A stretch of 64,000 nt of DNA from assembly GCA_036674765.1 (NCBI GenBank), contig JARVKI010000042.1, positions 295,611-359,610 on the forward strand. The letters run 5' to 3'. Within the stretch, counting starts at the first letter, position 1. Every line of letters begins with the position of its first letter. A program made the position numbers and the translations under genes. Below the pieces are notes generated by a model. It did not search any database, was not told the origin of the DNA, and was given only the letters and a program-made list of their open reading frames with translations. Of the stretch, positions 32,793-44,166 are shown one piece after another. This DNA is from Seiridium cupressi (Eukaryota; Ascomycota; Sordariomycetes; Amphisphaeriales; Sporocadaceae).

Positions 32793-34332
32793 TCAAAGAA
32801 AGAGTGACTGGTCTTCCGAACCCCTCACCGAGTCATCCTTGCTCAGTTTCTCCCTTTCCCACCAAATAGAGAACCAATAGCAAGCGCACGAGGCTACGCA
32901 CAGAGCACTCATCGCAAGGCAGACCGAGTAACCAGAGTGGTAGTATGGCGCGTCCTTTTTCTGAAATAGAAACGTGGCCACGACTCCGCCTACATTTCCA
33001 AAGCAAATCATCCACGCCAATCCAATGCCTCGCTCCGCGTGACCGCGCAAGTTCATGACGTACGAGCAAACCATATTACCACCCACGCCGAAAGAACCCA
33101 TGGCCACCAGGCAGAGAGCTGCATATTCAGCAGAGAAATGTGCGGCGCCTTGCGCAGATATCAAAACGGCGAGACCAGCAATCAGGAGAGCGAGTCCAAG
33201 GAAGATAAAGGGCGACCGTAGTCGAGACTTGTCGGAAAGGTATGCTAAGACTACGGCAAACCCAAACGCGGCGGTGAATGGCAGCACTGCATGCAGTTGG
33301 GTTTGGATAGTTCCGTAGCCGAGCGCTTGCACGATAGTGGGAAGAAAATAAACGATTGAATAGGCAGAGACCAGCAGGGCTGCTTGATGTTAGTTTACTA
33401 TAACGCCGTCGTGGGTAGGTATGGAGCTTACAAAAGTACATGATTGCAGCAATCCAGTTTTTGGACTGCGAGAAGAAGTATAATAAGTCTTTGCTGGTGA
33501 CTGAGGCTGCGTGCGACTCGTTCACTCCTGTTTTCTGGAACAATAGGCTCTTTTCCTCTGGAGACAACCACTTGGCCTCCCTTGAAAAGTGCGTGATACA
33601 GAAGACGGCTAGGAGGCCAATCAATATTGTGGCAATCCCCTCCAGAATGAAAATCCATCTCCAACTGCTGAGGCCCCGTATACCGTCCATATTGGCGATG
33701 GCGCTAGCAAGCAACCCACCGAATGCGCCAGCAAAAATGGTGCTCGACCAATACATTGTGAACCGCTTTTGAGCTTCCTATTTTTTGTACCAGAAGCTGA
33801 TCAGATAGAAACTACCGGGGAAGATACCGGCTTCAGCAAACCCAAGGAAGAATCGAGTAGCAAGCAATCCGCCGTAGCTGTGTACAAAGCCTTGGCCTAA
33901 CATAACTACGCCAAAGATGATGATACATCCAGACAACCATATACGTGGACTCAACACCTTCATAATTACATTTGAAGGAATCTCGAAGATAATGTAGGGC
34001 ACAAAAAATATAGTCAGAGCCACGTTGGGCTGGTCGCCGACGAGGCCAAGTTCGGCGGGCAGGCCCAAGGTGAGGGCATTGGAGATGTTGACCCTACCAA
34101 TGGTGAGAATGCATTGCTTTATTGGGGTCAGGAGTCCCTACCGATCAAGAAATGCTACGATGTACACCAGAAACAATATTGGTACAACGTGCAGGTCGAT
34201 CTTGCGCAAGAGTTGGGCTTCGTCGACATCGAGGTGTGAGGTGGGGTCGAGTGCAGAATGCAATGCCACAATTGTTTGATTCTGGCTGGTACGGTCACCC
34301 ATCGCGGCGTGTTTCTCCTGACGATAGGGCAT
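32793..34332 (-). pseudogene. MFS transporter, allantoate permease (Dal5/ACS) type, with one in-frame stop
   Basis: Three exons: 34332-34142, 34093-33432 and 33379-32793, with introns of 48 and 52 nt. Joined, they give 479 codons, the usual length of the anion:cation symporter family (allantoate, nicotinate, vitamin and related acids). Twelve membrane helices can be followed. Family motifs include KIDLHVVPILFLVYIVAFLDR in TM1, LGFAEAGIFPGSFYLISFWY before the TM5 region, and WRWIFILEGIATILIG around TM6. A TAG at 33778-33780 falls in WYKK-stop-EAQKRFT, a conserved cytoplasmic loop where the family reads straight through. Sequence on both sides is otherwise intact. It is therefore a recent nonsense allele or a sequence error; without it the protein would be normal. 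Confidence 0.8.
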
Positions 34333-35369
34333 ACTGATTGATTTCGCTAAGTCAGGCTGCAACGTCTCGTTACCAAAGAAAAATCGCTGCAAGGCAACTG
34401 ACGTTGAGAAAAATGAAGTAAAAAAAAAGTATGGCGAGTGCAACAGTGACAAGGTCAATAACTGGATGGGTAGTGGATGGTTCTCGGATGGTCAAGGGTT
34501 GGTCGGGCGGCACGTCCGGGTGGGGAAGGGTCGCAATATCGGACGATCAAAAGTTCACCGGTCGTCCTGTGAAGCCTTGCAGGGGTGCTACTCAATGTTC
34601 AACACTCGGGGATCTTAGTGGTCAGACTTTAGCCCTCCCTGCCTTTGCGGTTTGCTTCTGAGCCTGGTCGGTGGATTCAATTACCGGATACCACCGATCC
34701 AGGTCTAGCAGGATTTTCTGTTATTTGAGTACCTAAGTGGCAGTGCTGTGTGAGACATATGGAATTTGAACGGACTGGGGTTAGAGGATGATGGTTGGGC
34801 GGGGAAGCTGACGCAGGAAATGGGACGCGCCCAAAACTGAGACAGGGTAACTCGACTTGGATTGTTCGATGGCAGAGGAATAGCTGAAAGTTCGGAATCG
34901 GTGATATCAAACTGATCGTCTATAGCGGAGTAATTGAAGTTTGCTACAGTGTATTGTCTGCTTTGTGTAAATTAATGATAGGATTTGGAGAGCTCAAGGT
35001 GATTGGAAATTGAGAGGCCTTAATTTCCCGCATCAGGGCGTTCCGCTGGATGTGCAGCTCGCTTGTGTTCAACAGCAGTCATGGCAATGGGTGTATGTTT
35101 GCATTTACTTTACATCCAGGATTATCACTGATCAATAACGTTACCATGTTGACTCGCATTGCCGAATCCGTTGGTGACACAAACCTGAAGGTCGTTGCCC
35201 GCTATGTACTCAGTGAATCGCGCATTTTGAATGTCTAGGCAAAATCATGTGATGGACTCGTGTACATGATCTCCTTACGGCACTCGACACTTCTCGTCGA
35301 CTTTGCGAGCACCAGACTAGTTTTGCTTGCTGTCCGCTTTTCGACGACTTGTATGTGGTAAACTTTACA
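34333..35369. other. Intergenic region between divergent MFS and rhodopsin-like genes
   Basis: About 1 kb that must carry both promoters. No clear TATA box or repeat is seen; short frames have no motifs. Confidence 0.5.
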
Positions 35370-36782
35370 ATGGCGACACCGACGCCCGTTCTCCCCGCCC
35401 CGCCGGGACAGACATCGAATTTTGAGAACCCGCCATCTTTGGTTGGAGCCATGAATATCGCCATGGCTGTTGCCATTCCTCTTACATGTTTTCTATTTGG
35501 CATCAGAACCTACGTGAGACTCCACATCCGGCAAACGTGGATTGTTGAAGATTGTTAGTAGCTTTGGCGCCTCGCGGATGTCGAAAACGAGCTAACTTGC
35601 GTCTACAGGGCTTGCGCTCGTCGCATGGGTATGTCCTCGAAATGCACATTTCTTATAGCGATATCTCTGATAACATATTTCAGATTGGAACTGTATCCTT
35701 TTGTGGTGTCGGCGCAGGAACCATGGCGCATTACGGTGGGAGGGACGGATGGGATATTACAGCAACACAAGCCCAAGAAGCATCATACGTAAGATCAGAG
35801 ACCGCCCCCAGGATTAAGATGCATTTGGCACGGTGACTAAACCGAGCAGTGGTTCAATGTTGCTTCTATCCACTATGGTATCACGATTTGCATTGCGAAG
35901 CTCGCGGTTCTCTACCTTTATCGTCGAGTTTTCTCGCCCCACCGTTGGAGCCCTTTCGATATCAGCATCGTATTCATGATAGTCCTCCTCATACTTTTCT
36001 ACACGGCTTTCAACATCGTCAAGATCTGGGAGTGCGTTCTTCGAGAAAAAAATATTCAATCCAAATATCCCCGGATCTTGTGTTGATACGCCAACGCTCC
36101 TCAACGTTAGCGGCATCTTCAATACGGTGACTGATTTCATAATTCTTCTGCTTCCCGTCAAAGCTGTCTGGAAAATGAATATCAAGGCAAAGGAAAAGAT
36201 CACAGTTATCTTAGCCTTCACATTCGGTTTGAGGTCAACATTTTGGTATCCAATGGCACAGCTCGCAACTGACATCCGCCGTAGCGCTCCTGCTTTTAGC
36301 TTAGCAGGCACTATTGTGCGCATACAAGGTAGCAGCAATCCCGACAAGACTTGGGTACAGCCTGATATTATAATGTGGGGGTAAGTAACCACTCCTGCGT
36401 ATCCTGAAAAGCAAAGTATAGTCACTGAATAGTCACATTCGCCGAGTTGACGACAGGTATTCTCTGTGTGAGTCTACCAGAAATGGGACCCCTATGGGCC
36501 AAGCAGAAACGACCTATGCCTAGTGCCAGCATATTGAATGGCATGTACCTTCGCAAAGACAAGGTGTTCCAAGGGAGTGCGAGTCATGGTTACTCCGCAA
36601 CTATTTCGAACGAGGGAGGGAAGGCAAGCACTGCTCCCTACTATGAGCTAGATAAACTGGAGGATACGCGAGGCGAAGGACAACGGCGCCACGATACCCA
36701 TGATCAGCAAGACAGGTATGGCGAGGTTTCAGTAACCAGAGAAGTCAGGGTAGACTCCACGCATGCTGGCCTCGCCATCTAA
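35370..36782 (+). pseudogene. Rhodopsin-like fungal integral membrane protein (PF20684-type), with two one-base frame disruptions
   Basis: Six exons can be followed: 35370-35553, 35609-35628, 35684-35788, 35850-36233, 36285-36380, 36433-36782. Helices are evident, e.g. MNIAMAVAIPLTCFLFGIRTY, LALVAWIGTVSFCGVGAG, DISIVFMIVLLILFYTAFNI and TDFIILLLPVKAVW, with the family phrase CVDTPTLLNVSGIFNTVTDF. The frame breaks in an A7 run at 36046-36052 (removing one A restores it) and in a G5 run at 36377-36381, just before the last donor site. Both are homopolymers, so assembly error is as likely as true decay. In this family the ~70-residue tail is variable and charged, as here. Members often lie in secondary-metabolite or subtelomeric regions; function is unknown. 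Confidence 0.75.
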
Positions 36783-37375
36783 TATCCGCTGTAACAGGTG
36801 CGTTCTGGGGAGCGAGCCAGCTGCATATTGTTTGACGGTGCCGATTCGATAGTCAGCATTATGTTATGATCCTCCGTGGAAAGTCTAATCTAACCATTTC
36901 GTTTTCAATGTTGTTCGACTGGGGCTTTGAAATTAGTGAGTATCCCTTGCTGCGACCTGCAGGTTGTGACGCGTCGCTTCTCATGATCTACACCCTGGTC
37001 TCCTTCCTTAATCTACCGCGGTGATGCGACATTACCACTGTTACACCTCGTGCTTAATTGAAACCTACACCGCATTAATAATCCTAGTTGGGACTAAGTT
37101 ACAAGTATAGAATAGTTTAGGTTGATTGGTCATCTAGACTGGCAAGGTTTGTGGGTGGCCAAAGAACCGACGTACGGCTGGTTTAGTCCGTGCCCCGCAG
37201 TTCTGGCCCAGAACGCTACATTAGACAGACAAACAAAAGTTCCAGCATCTAAAGTGTTCTTTTCAAAAAGTCTGCATAGCAATCGGCTTGCTTGTTCCTC
37301 ATTTCAACCCATTTTGTTGACCAGCATCAACACTCAGACAATATAATCACAGTCCATCACTTCTTGCTCCTCGCC
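36783..37375. other. Intergenic region upstream of the methyltransferase gene
   Basis: It holds the presumed promoter of the gene starting at 37376. No repeats or coding signals are seen. Confidence 0.5.
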
Positions 37376-38272
37376 ATGGCAGCTACAAACGAAACCTCAT
37401 CTCCTCAGCGAAATAGGGGATGGTATCAGGAAGACCTGGTCGAAGTCAACGAACCGATCCGCAAGCTTCTCGAGGACTACTCCAAAGTCCCCTACGCCGA
37501 AGTTGTCAAGCATGTCAACGGCATTGTAAGGCTTTTACTCGAACGGTTAAAACTAGCTGACTAAGGCAGGTTGCAGCGGGAACGCGGCTTCGAAGCTAAT
37601 CCCTACCCGTGCATCGGCTTGTACCGCTTCACCATCTTAACTCTTCTCACCCATCCATCCTACGCCTCGATCATTTCACGCCTCCAGGCTACAGAGGACG
37701 CGTCCTACCTGGACGTGGGCTGCTGCTTTGGTTAGGATCTGCGCCAGCTAGTCCTAGACGGCGCTCCTTCCCAGCGGCTCACAGGTCTCGACGTCGCCGG
37801 CCCCTTGATGAACCTAGGCTACGATATGTTCCTCGACCAGTCCACCCTTCAGTCCCGCTTCGTGGTGGTGGATGTCTTCAAGGGCCCAGACCAAGGCCAG
37901 GTATGGACAGAGATGGAGGCGCAAGGTGGCTTCGACGTTATACATTGCAGTGCCTTTTTCCACCTCTTCACGCTCGAGGAACAGATCGCTGCGGCAAAGC
38001 AGCTTTCGCGACTTGTCAAGAAAGGGGGGATTATCGTTGGACGGCAGATTGGCAGCGTGAAGCCGGCAGCTGTCCCCGCCATAAAAGAGAACAGCGTGAG
38101 TTACAGGCATGACACCGAAACTTTCGCCGCCATGTGGCAGCAAATAGAGGAGGCTACTGCGACTCGTTGGAAGGTGGAGGGCACTCTGGACATGGTCGGG
38201 ATTAATCCAAACAGCCCTGTGGAGGATGCAAACAGCCGCCGCTTACTCTTCACTGTAACCAGGCGCGAGTAG
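37376..38272 (+). pseudogene. Class I SAM-dependent methyltransferase with a stop codon in motif I
   Basis: Two exons, 37376-37525 and 37577-38272 (51-nt intron, phase 0), 281 codons to the TGA/TAG region at 38272. The N-terminus (WYQEDLVEVNEPIRKLLEDY) and RERGFEANPYPCIGLYRF are typical of a fungal LaeA-like methyltransferase group. SAM motif I reads LDVGCCFG-stop-DLRQL: the TAG at 37733-37735 stands where the family has Gln (CAG), a single C-to-T change. Later motifs are intact: GLDVAGPL, GGFDVIHCSAFFHLF and VKKGGIIVGRQIG. Everything after the stop stays in frame for another 178 codons, so the lesion is recent or an error. The substrate is unknown; such enzymes often tailor secondary metabolites. 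Confidence 0.8.
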
Positions 38273-40350
38273 CCAGCCTCATCCTGTGGGATGCAGCACC
38301 CCACACACGATGGCCGGGTTACCTTGAGTTTGGTAGGCACATATGCAACTGTATGTATGGCCATATCCGCAGTCATCCCCGGCATGGTGCACCACCACGT
38401 CCAACAGACACTGGAATAGACCGCATAATCAACGATTTCCATTACAAACCACTTTTACACTTTTGTCATCCCGGCTGCTCATAGTGGGGTCATTGCCAAA
38501 AGTGCCAGTGTAGTCAAGACGTATGCTCAAGATGCCAACCTTGTGTAACTGCCTTATAGTCGAAAGATAGGTTGTCAATCAATCACGTTCGCTATTGTTG
38601 ACCACGTGTGGTTTGAGCTTCACCCTTGCCGTCCATCCTATGCAAGGCTGCCAGCAAGCAAGTGGCACGTAAGAAAGTAAGCAACGGAGGTGATCATGGA
38701 TTTGGGATCGATGCAATATTCTCGCCTGTAATCCAACAAATGTGCACAGCAGCTTGGCATCCCTTGATTGTATGTGCGGTAGGGCAGCACGGACACGGGT
38801 ACAAGGCTGTTCCCGTCTGCTCACACCACAGGCTGACAGTGAGCACTGGCGGGGTGTAACAGTTCTAAATCACCATGATTCGATAGACTGTTAAAATTGG
38901 ATTCATCGACTGGTGGAAAGGGAATACATTTAGACAGGGATGGATGAACAAGTTGGCGGCCTTGCAAGTCGGCAGAAATGCCAGAATTGCACAATACCAT
39001 ACTCTGGTTCTCACTCGGAACCGAGGCTCTTGTCCGCTCCTCCATGGAGGCCTTATGACGTCTTTGGTGTTAAAATGACAGCTATATCTGTCATCAATGC
39101 AGTGACGCACGTCGACACGTTTTGGGTCGCAAAACTTGATTGGCCAAGCGCCGTCTCCTTACATGAACAGCATGCAAAACATGGCGCCATCGACATATAA
39201 GCCGATTGAATTCGTATGAGCCGTTCCGTCTAAGTTCGTAGCAGCTTCATAAATGCTACAACGGACGAAACACAGAATGTTTAGACATTGTTAGCTGCAC
39301 TAAACAGAGGCATGCTGGTCGCGAACGTTGATATAAATTACGTTGTTATGGGGGACACTACGAGCATCAAATTGCCAATTGGAAAGCGATCAAGTTGGTT
39401 CCAATGAATCGATTTGACGACTTCAGCGCAAAGCACCATCATCCGTGACGTGATTCTCTCTAGGTACGCGAACTTGAACCAAAATTGACCCAAGGGTGTG
39501 CTGTAGGTACTTACACAAAACATTAGCCGCTATTGGTCCGCCATTAACGGAAACTGTTACTGCCCTCGGCCGCAAACTGGAAAACCAAGTCCGTCTTGAA
39601 TAGACATTGGTCTCGTAATGAAAGTGCTGAGCTGACTTGAGTTAACAGATCTAAATTCATAACAATCGAGCATGTCCTGCGCCAGGAGCCCCGCTAGAAT
39701 GACTCATGCGAAAGCGGAAGATTTGTTCTAAACAATAATACACCAATCATTTTTCTGATGTGACATTATGCATTAACCTATATCATTTTGCATAGAACTT
39801 GTGTCATGCAGTAGCCCGCGATAAACTCAGTGCTAAATTATCTACAAAAGTTATCCTGTCAACCTGTCCACGATCTCGGCTTAGACACCACAGTCGTAGT
39901 ACGTCATTTGCCAGGCTAACTTGTAACCTACACTTCGCCTTTCAAGCTTCGTTACCATCCTATTCATACTACCGGTCCGTCTCGTGCTATTAGAAAATAT
40001 GATCTATTATCAAGAGCATCGAGTTTAGGTTTTGCTTAAGGTTCATTAGTGGTTGATTAACGATACTTTATATTAGAACGTACGTCATTGCGCTTTAGAA
40101 CCAAAATGTTATATTGCTAGCGAAAACTTCTAGATTCCGTGAAAGAAGCCTTTACCTATCTACGTAATACATTTTATGGAGTACTCTCTGTTTTGGGAGC
40201 ACTGACTAACACAATGAGATTATATATATACGCCATTCTTCATACCCATCTGGTTACGATGACACAAATCTCAATCACACCCCATAGCATACCGTTACAT
40301 TCGACACTTGCCAGAAGCTTATCAGGCTACAATTTCAAACCGCAACAAAC
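38273..40350. other. 2.1-kb region without a recognisable gene
   Basis: Short frames on both strands, none with motifs or plausible splice structure. The last ~130 bp form the promoter of the small secreted protein gene, with an AT alternation at 40221-40230 as a likely TATA element. Confidence 0.5.
40221..40230 (+). promoter_or_regulatory. TATA-like element upstream of the small secreted protein gene
   Basis: TATATATATA, about 120 bp before the ATG at 40351. Confidence 0.4.
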
Positions 40351-40854
40351 ATGAGATTCGCAAATATCATCAGTCTGGCCACTTTGGCTGCAGGAGCTAC
40401 GCTAGAGAAGAAGCAGACCCCACAGGTTACTATTCAAGACTTCTCCGCAGACTGTACTCCCCACAGCGCAACTTGCAGGTGAGTATGCGGATCGTCTCCT
40501 CTGGGATAAGAGGTTCTAATACCACGTTGTAGCTATAGCTTTCAAATCGTTGTCGCTGGTATGCAAGCAACAGTCCATTGCAATGATAGCCTTGTGGGAT
40601 CAGGAGTACTCCCTATTCCTGTAAACGGAGTGTGCTCCGATGATTCGGCCTGGAACTGGTGGATAGCAAAGACCTTGCTTAGCAGCTCATACTTTTTCAA
40701 CGTGGAATGGGAATCGCCTTTCACCAATGACTTGGAAATCTTCTGTCACGAAATCTCCCCGGACCAGATCATAACCCAGAATGATGGCGCATCAACTTCT
40801 CAGCATTATGTTGGCCCAACTTCTTTCACGGCTGCTGTGAATGGATGTACCTAG
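40351..40854 (+). CDS. Small secreted Cys-containing protein (effector-like), function unknown
   Basis: Two exons, 40351-40478 and 40533-40854 (54-nt GTGAGT...GTAG intron), 149 aa. The signal peptide is MRFANIISLATLAAGATL, followed by a dibasic site (EKK) that may be a propeptide cut. The mature part has seven cysteines (DCTPHSATC, VHCNDS, GVCSDD, IFCHE and a final GCT), and is rich in aromatic and beta-prone residues. The frame is intact with a good start and splice sites. I know of no named family. Small size, secretion and disulfides fit a fungal effector or surface protein; this is inference. Confidence 0.75.
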
Positions 40855-42648
40855 CGGATGGGTTTACTGTGCTTAAAAATGTTCCTATTGGTCTGGTATA
40901 CGAAAACACAGATGCAACTGAGTGTAAACTACAGTATACATAGCACAATAGAGGGCAAATGCTGACTGACTCTCCAAAACATGTCATAACTACCTGTTTA
41001 CTAGTAGCTATATTGGCCGTCGCAGATGTAGAGCGCATTTGTAGATCAGCTGCTTCTTATGGGACGGGATTAGGCATCAAATTACACGAAGGTTCATTTT
41101 CAGTGTCCACTCACGTCCCGCGCGCGACTGTAATAGTGGTTTGCCACAGTTGTATTTGCTATGGTAGAAACACTACCTCGAACCTTTTACCGTTGATGAT
41201 TGATACAACTTGGTATTTAATATGAAGAGTAAAAAGAAGATACATAATTAAGATCGCTTCTGGTGGCTTAAACGGCTATAGTTGCTCTCTTGTTGTGTCA
41301 CTATGGTAGCCCCGAAGGGGCTACTCCCCCTAGCCACACCGATCAGCTACTCTGTGGCGCATTAACGATTTTATAAACTTGATATTTAGGTCATAGTCTA
41401 CAGCTCGGGCATGATGCACGGCATATCTTCACAATTTATAGCCATCCATTATAATAAAACAACGAACTCCCTCTCCCGGGGGAAAAAAGGAAAAGCATGC
41501 AAAAAAACAAGTAACGTAACGACGTTGCAAGGAAAGATTTATTTTACGCATCATAGTGATATATTCTTGCTAGTTGGTCTCTAGATTATTAAAGTAATGT
41601 CTAGATGAACTGAAGGACGCATCAAATTCAAGGAGGACCAATAATTTGACTGCAGCTTGAAAGTTACTGCTGCGCGATAAGTAAGAGTAGCTATAAGGGA
41701 TCTGAGCAACGATTTTATCATAGTCTCATAGGTACGTTTAATTCTGTCTTCTATGGAGATACATACCCAAATGCGGTGACATGAGGTGGGTTTATGGCCT
41801 TTAAATACATAGTACTGAAATAATAGATCTTTCGATGAACTTGACTTCCTACACGATGGTAGCCGAGTATTCGCCTCCAGGAAGATCTCCAATAGTTGTG
41901 ATAGATAAACCCGCGAGGTGTGCCTTTCGAGATCCTCCCAGTCCCTTTAGAGTGTATTTTCGTTGAACTGTTGGCTAATTGAATACGCAACTCGCCTTTG
42001 GCTGAGTCCAGTGTGGCGAAAGCACCGCTAAGACCGCACGGACTGTTCATCCAACTTATCGGTAAAGCGCCCAAGTGGAGTCTCGTGGCTTATTTGAATG
42101 GTCTTGAGGCCACATATTGCTGGGGTGACTTTTCAAGTATGACCGACTGCTGAAGTCATCGTCAGATACAGCGTCAGGTGAGCATCGACGTCAGAGCCGT
42201 CGACCAGCCGTGAGCGTGACTGGCACGGGGGCCGAAGTTGTAAACTGGGCATAGTGGAGTACATTCGGTCGCAAACTCTTCGATAAAATTGCTGTTTGTC
42301 ATGCGCGGGTCGTCAAGCATATAGTCCGCCCACATAACTTTCGTGAGGTTTATAGCATTTTCCGAATGGCCAGACATGGAATGCGGTGCTAAGAGGTCGC
42401 TCGAAGGATTGAGTCAGGGCTCGGTCGGGCTTGTGACCAATACGGGATCTACTGTGACCGGGATCGTCAGGGGGTGGCTACGGCCAGAAGCAGGAGCCTA
42501 TGATAGTGGCTAGGAGATCACGGTCGATATGAGTGCTGCTGTTACTCAACTAAGCGCTATTCCTACTCGGAATCAACTCTACCTAAATGCGTAGAGAAAG
42601 CGCTCGTAAACAACCCCCTCTGCATCGTACGCCGACCTCGCAAGCTAT

Positions 42649-42745
42649 TGTCACGGTTCGGGAGGGTCAAAAAGGCTGCGCTTCAAGGTCCCCATGAAGT
42701 GTGTAAATTACAAAAGCTCTGACCTGGCAGCTGGCGCTAGCGCCA
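42649..42745 (+). repeat. Truncated LTR-like sequence, second family
   Basis: It begins TGTCACGG and runs for roughly 100 bp with patchy similarity to 62414-62575: both read TGTCACGG, then GAGGGTCAA, then GGTCCCC, then GTAAATTA at matching spacing. The right end is not clean. It lies immediately left of solo LTR copy B. Confidence 0.5.
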
Positions 42746-42769
42746 GTCAGTGACGGGTATTAGTAAAGA

Positions 42770-42898
42770 TGATGGGCGCACAATATGGGAGGAATGTGAG
42801 TGTATTGTGGTGGAGGAGAAGGATGAAAGCTCCTGCTCTCCTGCCATGAGGACTAGCTAAAGAGAGAACCGCACAGTCCACCTGTGGGGTTCTCATCA
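42770..42898 (+). mobile_element. Solo LTR, copy B of the 127-129 bp family
   Basis: TGATGGGCGCACAATATGGG...GGTTCTCATCA, flanked by a perfect 5-bp duplication AAAGA (42765-42769 and 42899-42903). It is the same orientation as copy A, and differs from copy A by scattered substitutions and small indels. Confidence 0.85.
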
Positions 42899-43249
42899 AA
42901 AGATAAATTCAGTCTGTCGTTAAAAATCTTTTATTACTCCCTTAAAAGGATATTAAATACACTAACGACGTTTTATAGATATAATTTCACGGCGGATGAG
43001 AATTAAGTCAAGCATTAAGTATTTATTAGTTCCCTGTATATGAAATGAAAACGTGGTTCACGAGCGTGTATCGTATAAAAGCAAACCAACCCTCGTATAA
43101 TAGGGTCGTTCAAAGTCCATGTCAAAACTCCCATAAACAAACGAATCCTTATAGTAAAGTTCAACTAAAACCCTCAGGGTTTCGGACACCTCATGCCCAG
43201 GCTTGTTTGCTCGGCAGTTTCTTCGCAGCCACTTTGGACAGGACGTCTC

Positions 43250-44014
43250 TTAGAAGAGCCCGGCGGCTGTGAGCTGTCCCAAGGTGTCAAAGTAGGCTGA
43301 CAATGCCTTCTTGAGTCCGGCAACTGTGGTGGGGGAGGTAGAGCTGGCAGCGATATCAGCTGAGAGACCCAGCAGTGGCACGGCAAAGGATGTCGTGAGA
43401 GACTCGACGGAGTTGCTCTGCACAGAGACGGAGTTCCCAGCGATTCCAATGTTGGTGGAAGAAGTTGATGTGATAGAGCTGAGGATGCTGTCGAGGAATG
43501 AAGTTGCCCTGTCAACCGCGGTAGCGGCCTGAGTGAGCTGTGCTTGGCTCAGACCCGAGAGCGGGTTACTGGAGCTACCGGAGCTGCCGGAGCTGCCGGA
43601 ACCACCGCCGAGGCGGCCACCGCAAGCAAGACCACCAATTCCGGTGTTTGAGCCAGAAACCTGAGAAACAGCTGCCTGAAGAGCAGCAGCAATGGCCTTG
43701 TAGTTGGTGTTGATCTGGTTCGTGGCGTTGTTGATAGTAGTAGTGTTGCTAGTGTTCTTGATGGTCTGAACAGCGGATTCTGCTCCAACATATTAGCCAA
43801 ATACTTGATTAAAATGACCCATAAAAGTGGAGCTATTGGACTCACGAATTTTACTCAGGTTGGGGACTGTAATGTTCTGCAGATTCGCAATGATTGCTGT
43901 CAGGGTTGTGATGATTGGGACAGTCTTCTGCTCGGTAGTGGCCGATGTTGCCGCCATGGCGCTAGGTGCGGCGAGGGCCAAAGTGGCACAGCTAAGGATC
44001 TGGAAGAGCTTCAT
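43250..44014 (-). CDS. HsbA-like secreted cell-surface protein
   Basis: Hydrophobic surface-binding protein A family; in Aspergillus HsbA is secreted and adsorbs to hydrophobic surfaces, helping recruit hydrolases (family knowledge). Two exons, 44014-43846 and 43779-43250, with a 66-nt intron; 232 aa. Signal peptide MKLFQILSCATLALAAPSAMA. The mature protein is an alpha-helical, Ala/Ser/Thr/Asn-rich domain (TINNATNQINTNYKAIAAAL; QAATAVDRATSFLDSILSSI) typical of HsbA. A Gly/Ser-rich insert (GGRLGGGSGSSGSSGSS) with a single Cys splits the helical region at about residues 110-130, which is unusual for the short family members. The end reads AYFDTLGQLTAAGLF. Start and splice sites are clear. Confidence 0.8.
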
Positions 44015-44158
44015 TGTGAATTGAAGGAAAAGAAAACCTTCTAATTGGTGGAGAAGGTGGTCAAGAGTTGGAGTGGAAACTGAGAGGTGGGAGCGTAGAG
44101 AACTTGAAAGTGTTGTGATGGAGAGGATATCATGGTCTTGGAAGGATAGAAACTGATG

Positions 44159-44166
44159 TATTTATA
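44159..44166 (-). promoter_or_regulatory. TATA box of the HsbA-like gene
   Basis: TATAAATA on the minus strand, 145 bp upstream of the ATG at 44014. Confidence 0.5.

Larger units (their letters stand above)
40855..43249. other. 2.4-kb region with LTR remnants and no gene
   Basis: Apart from the LTR-like sequence at 42649-42745 and the solo LTR at 42770-42898, I find no feature. Frames near 41581-42074 (-) and 42174-42377 (-) lack motifs. Confidence 0.5.
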
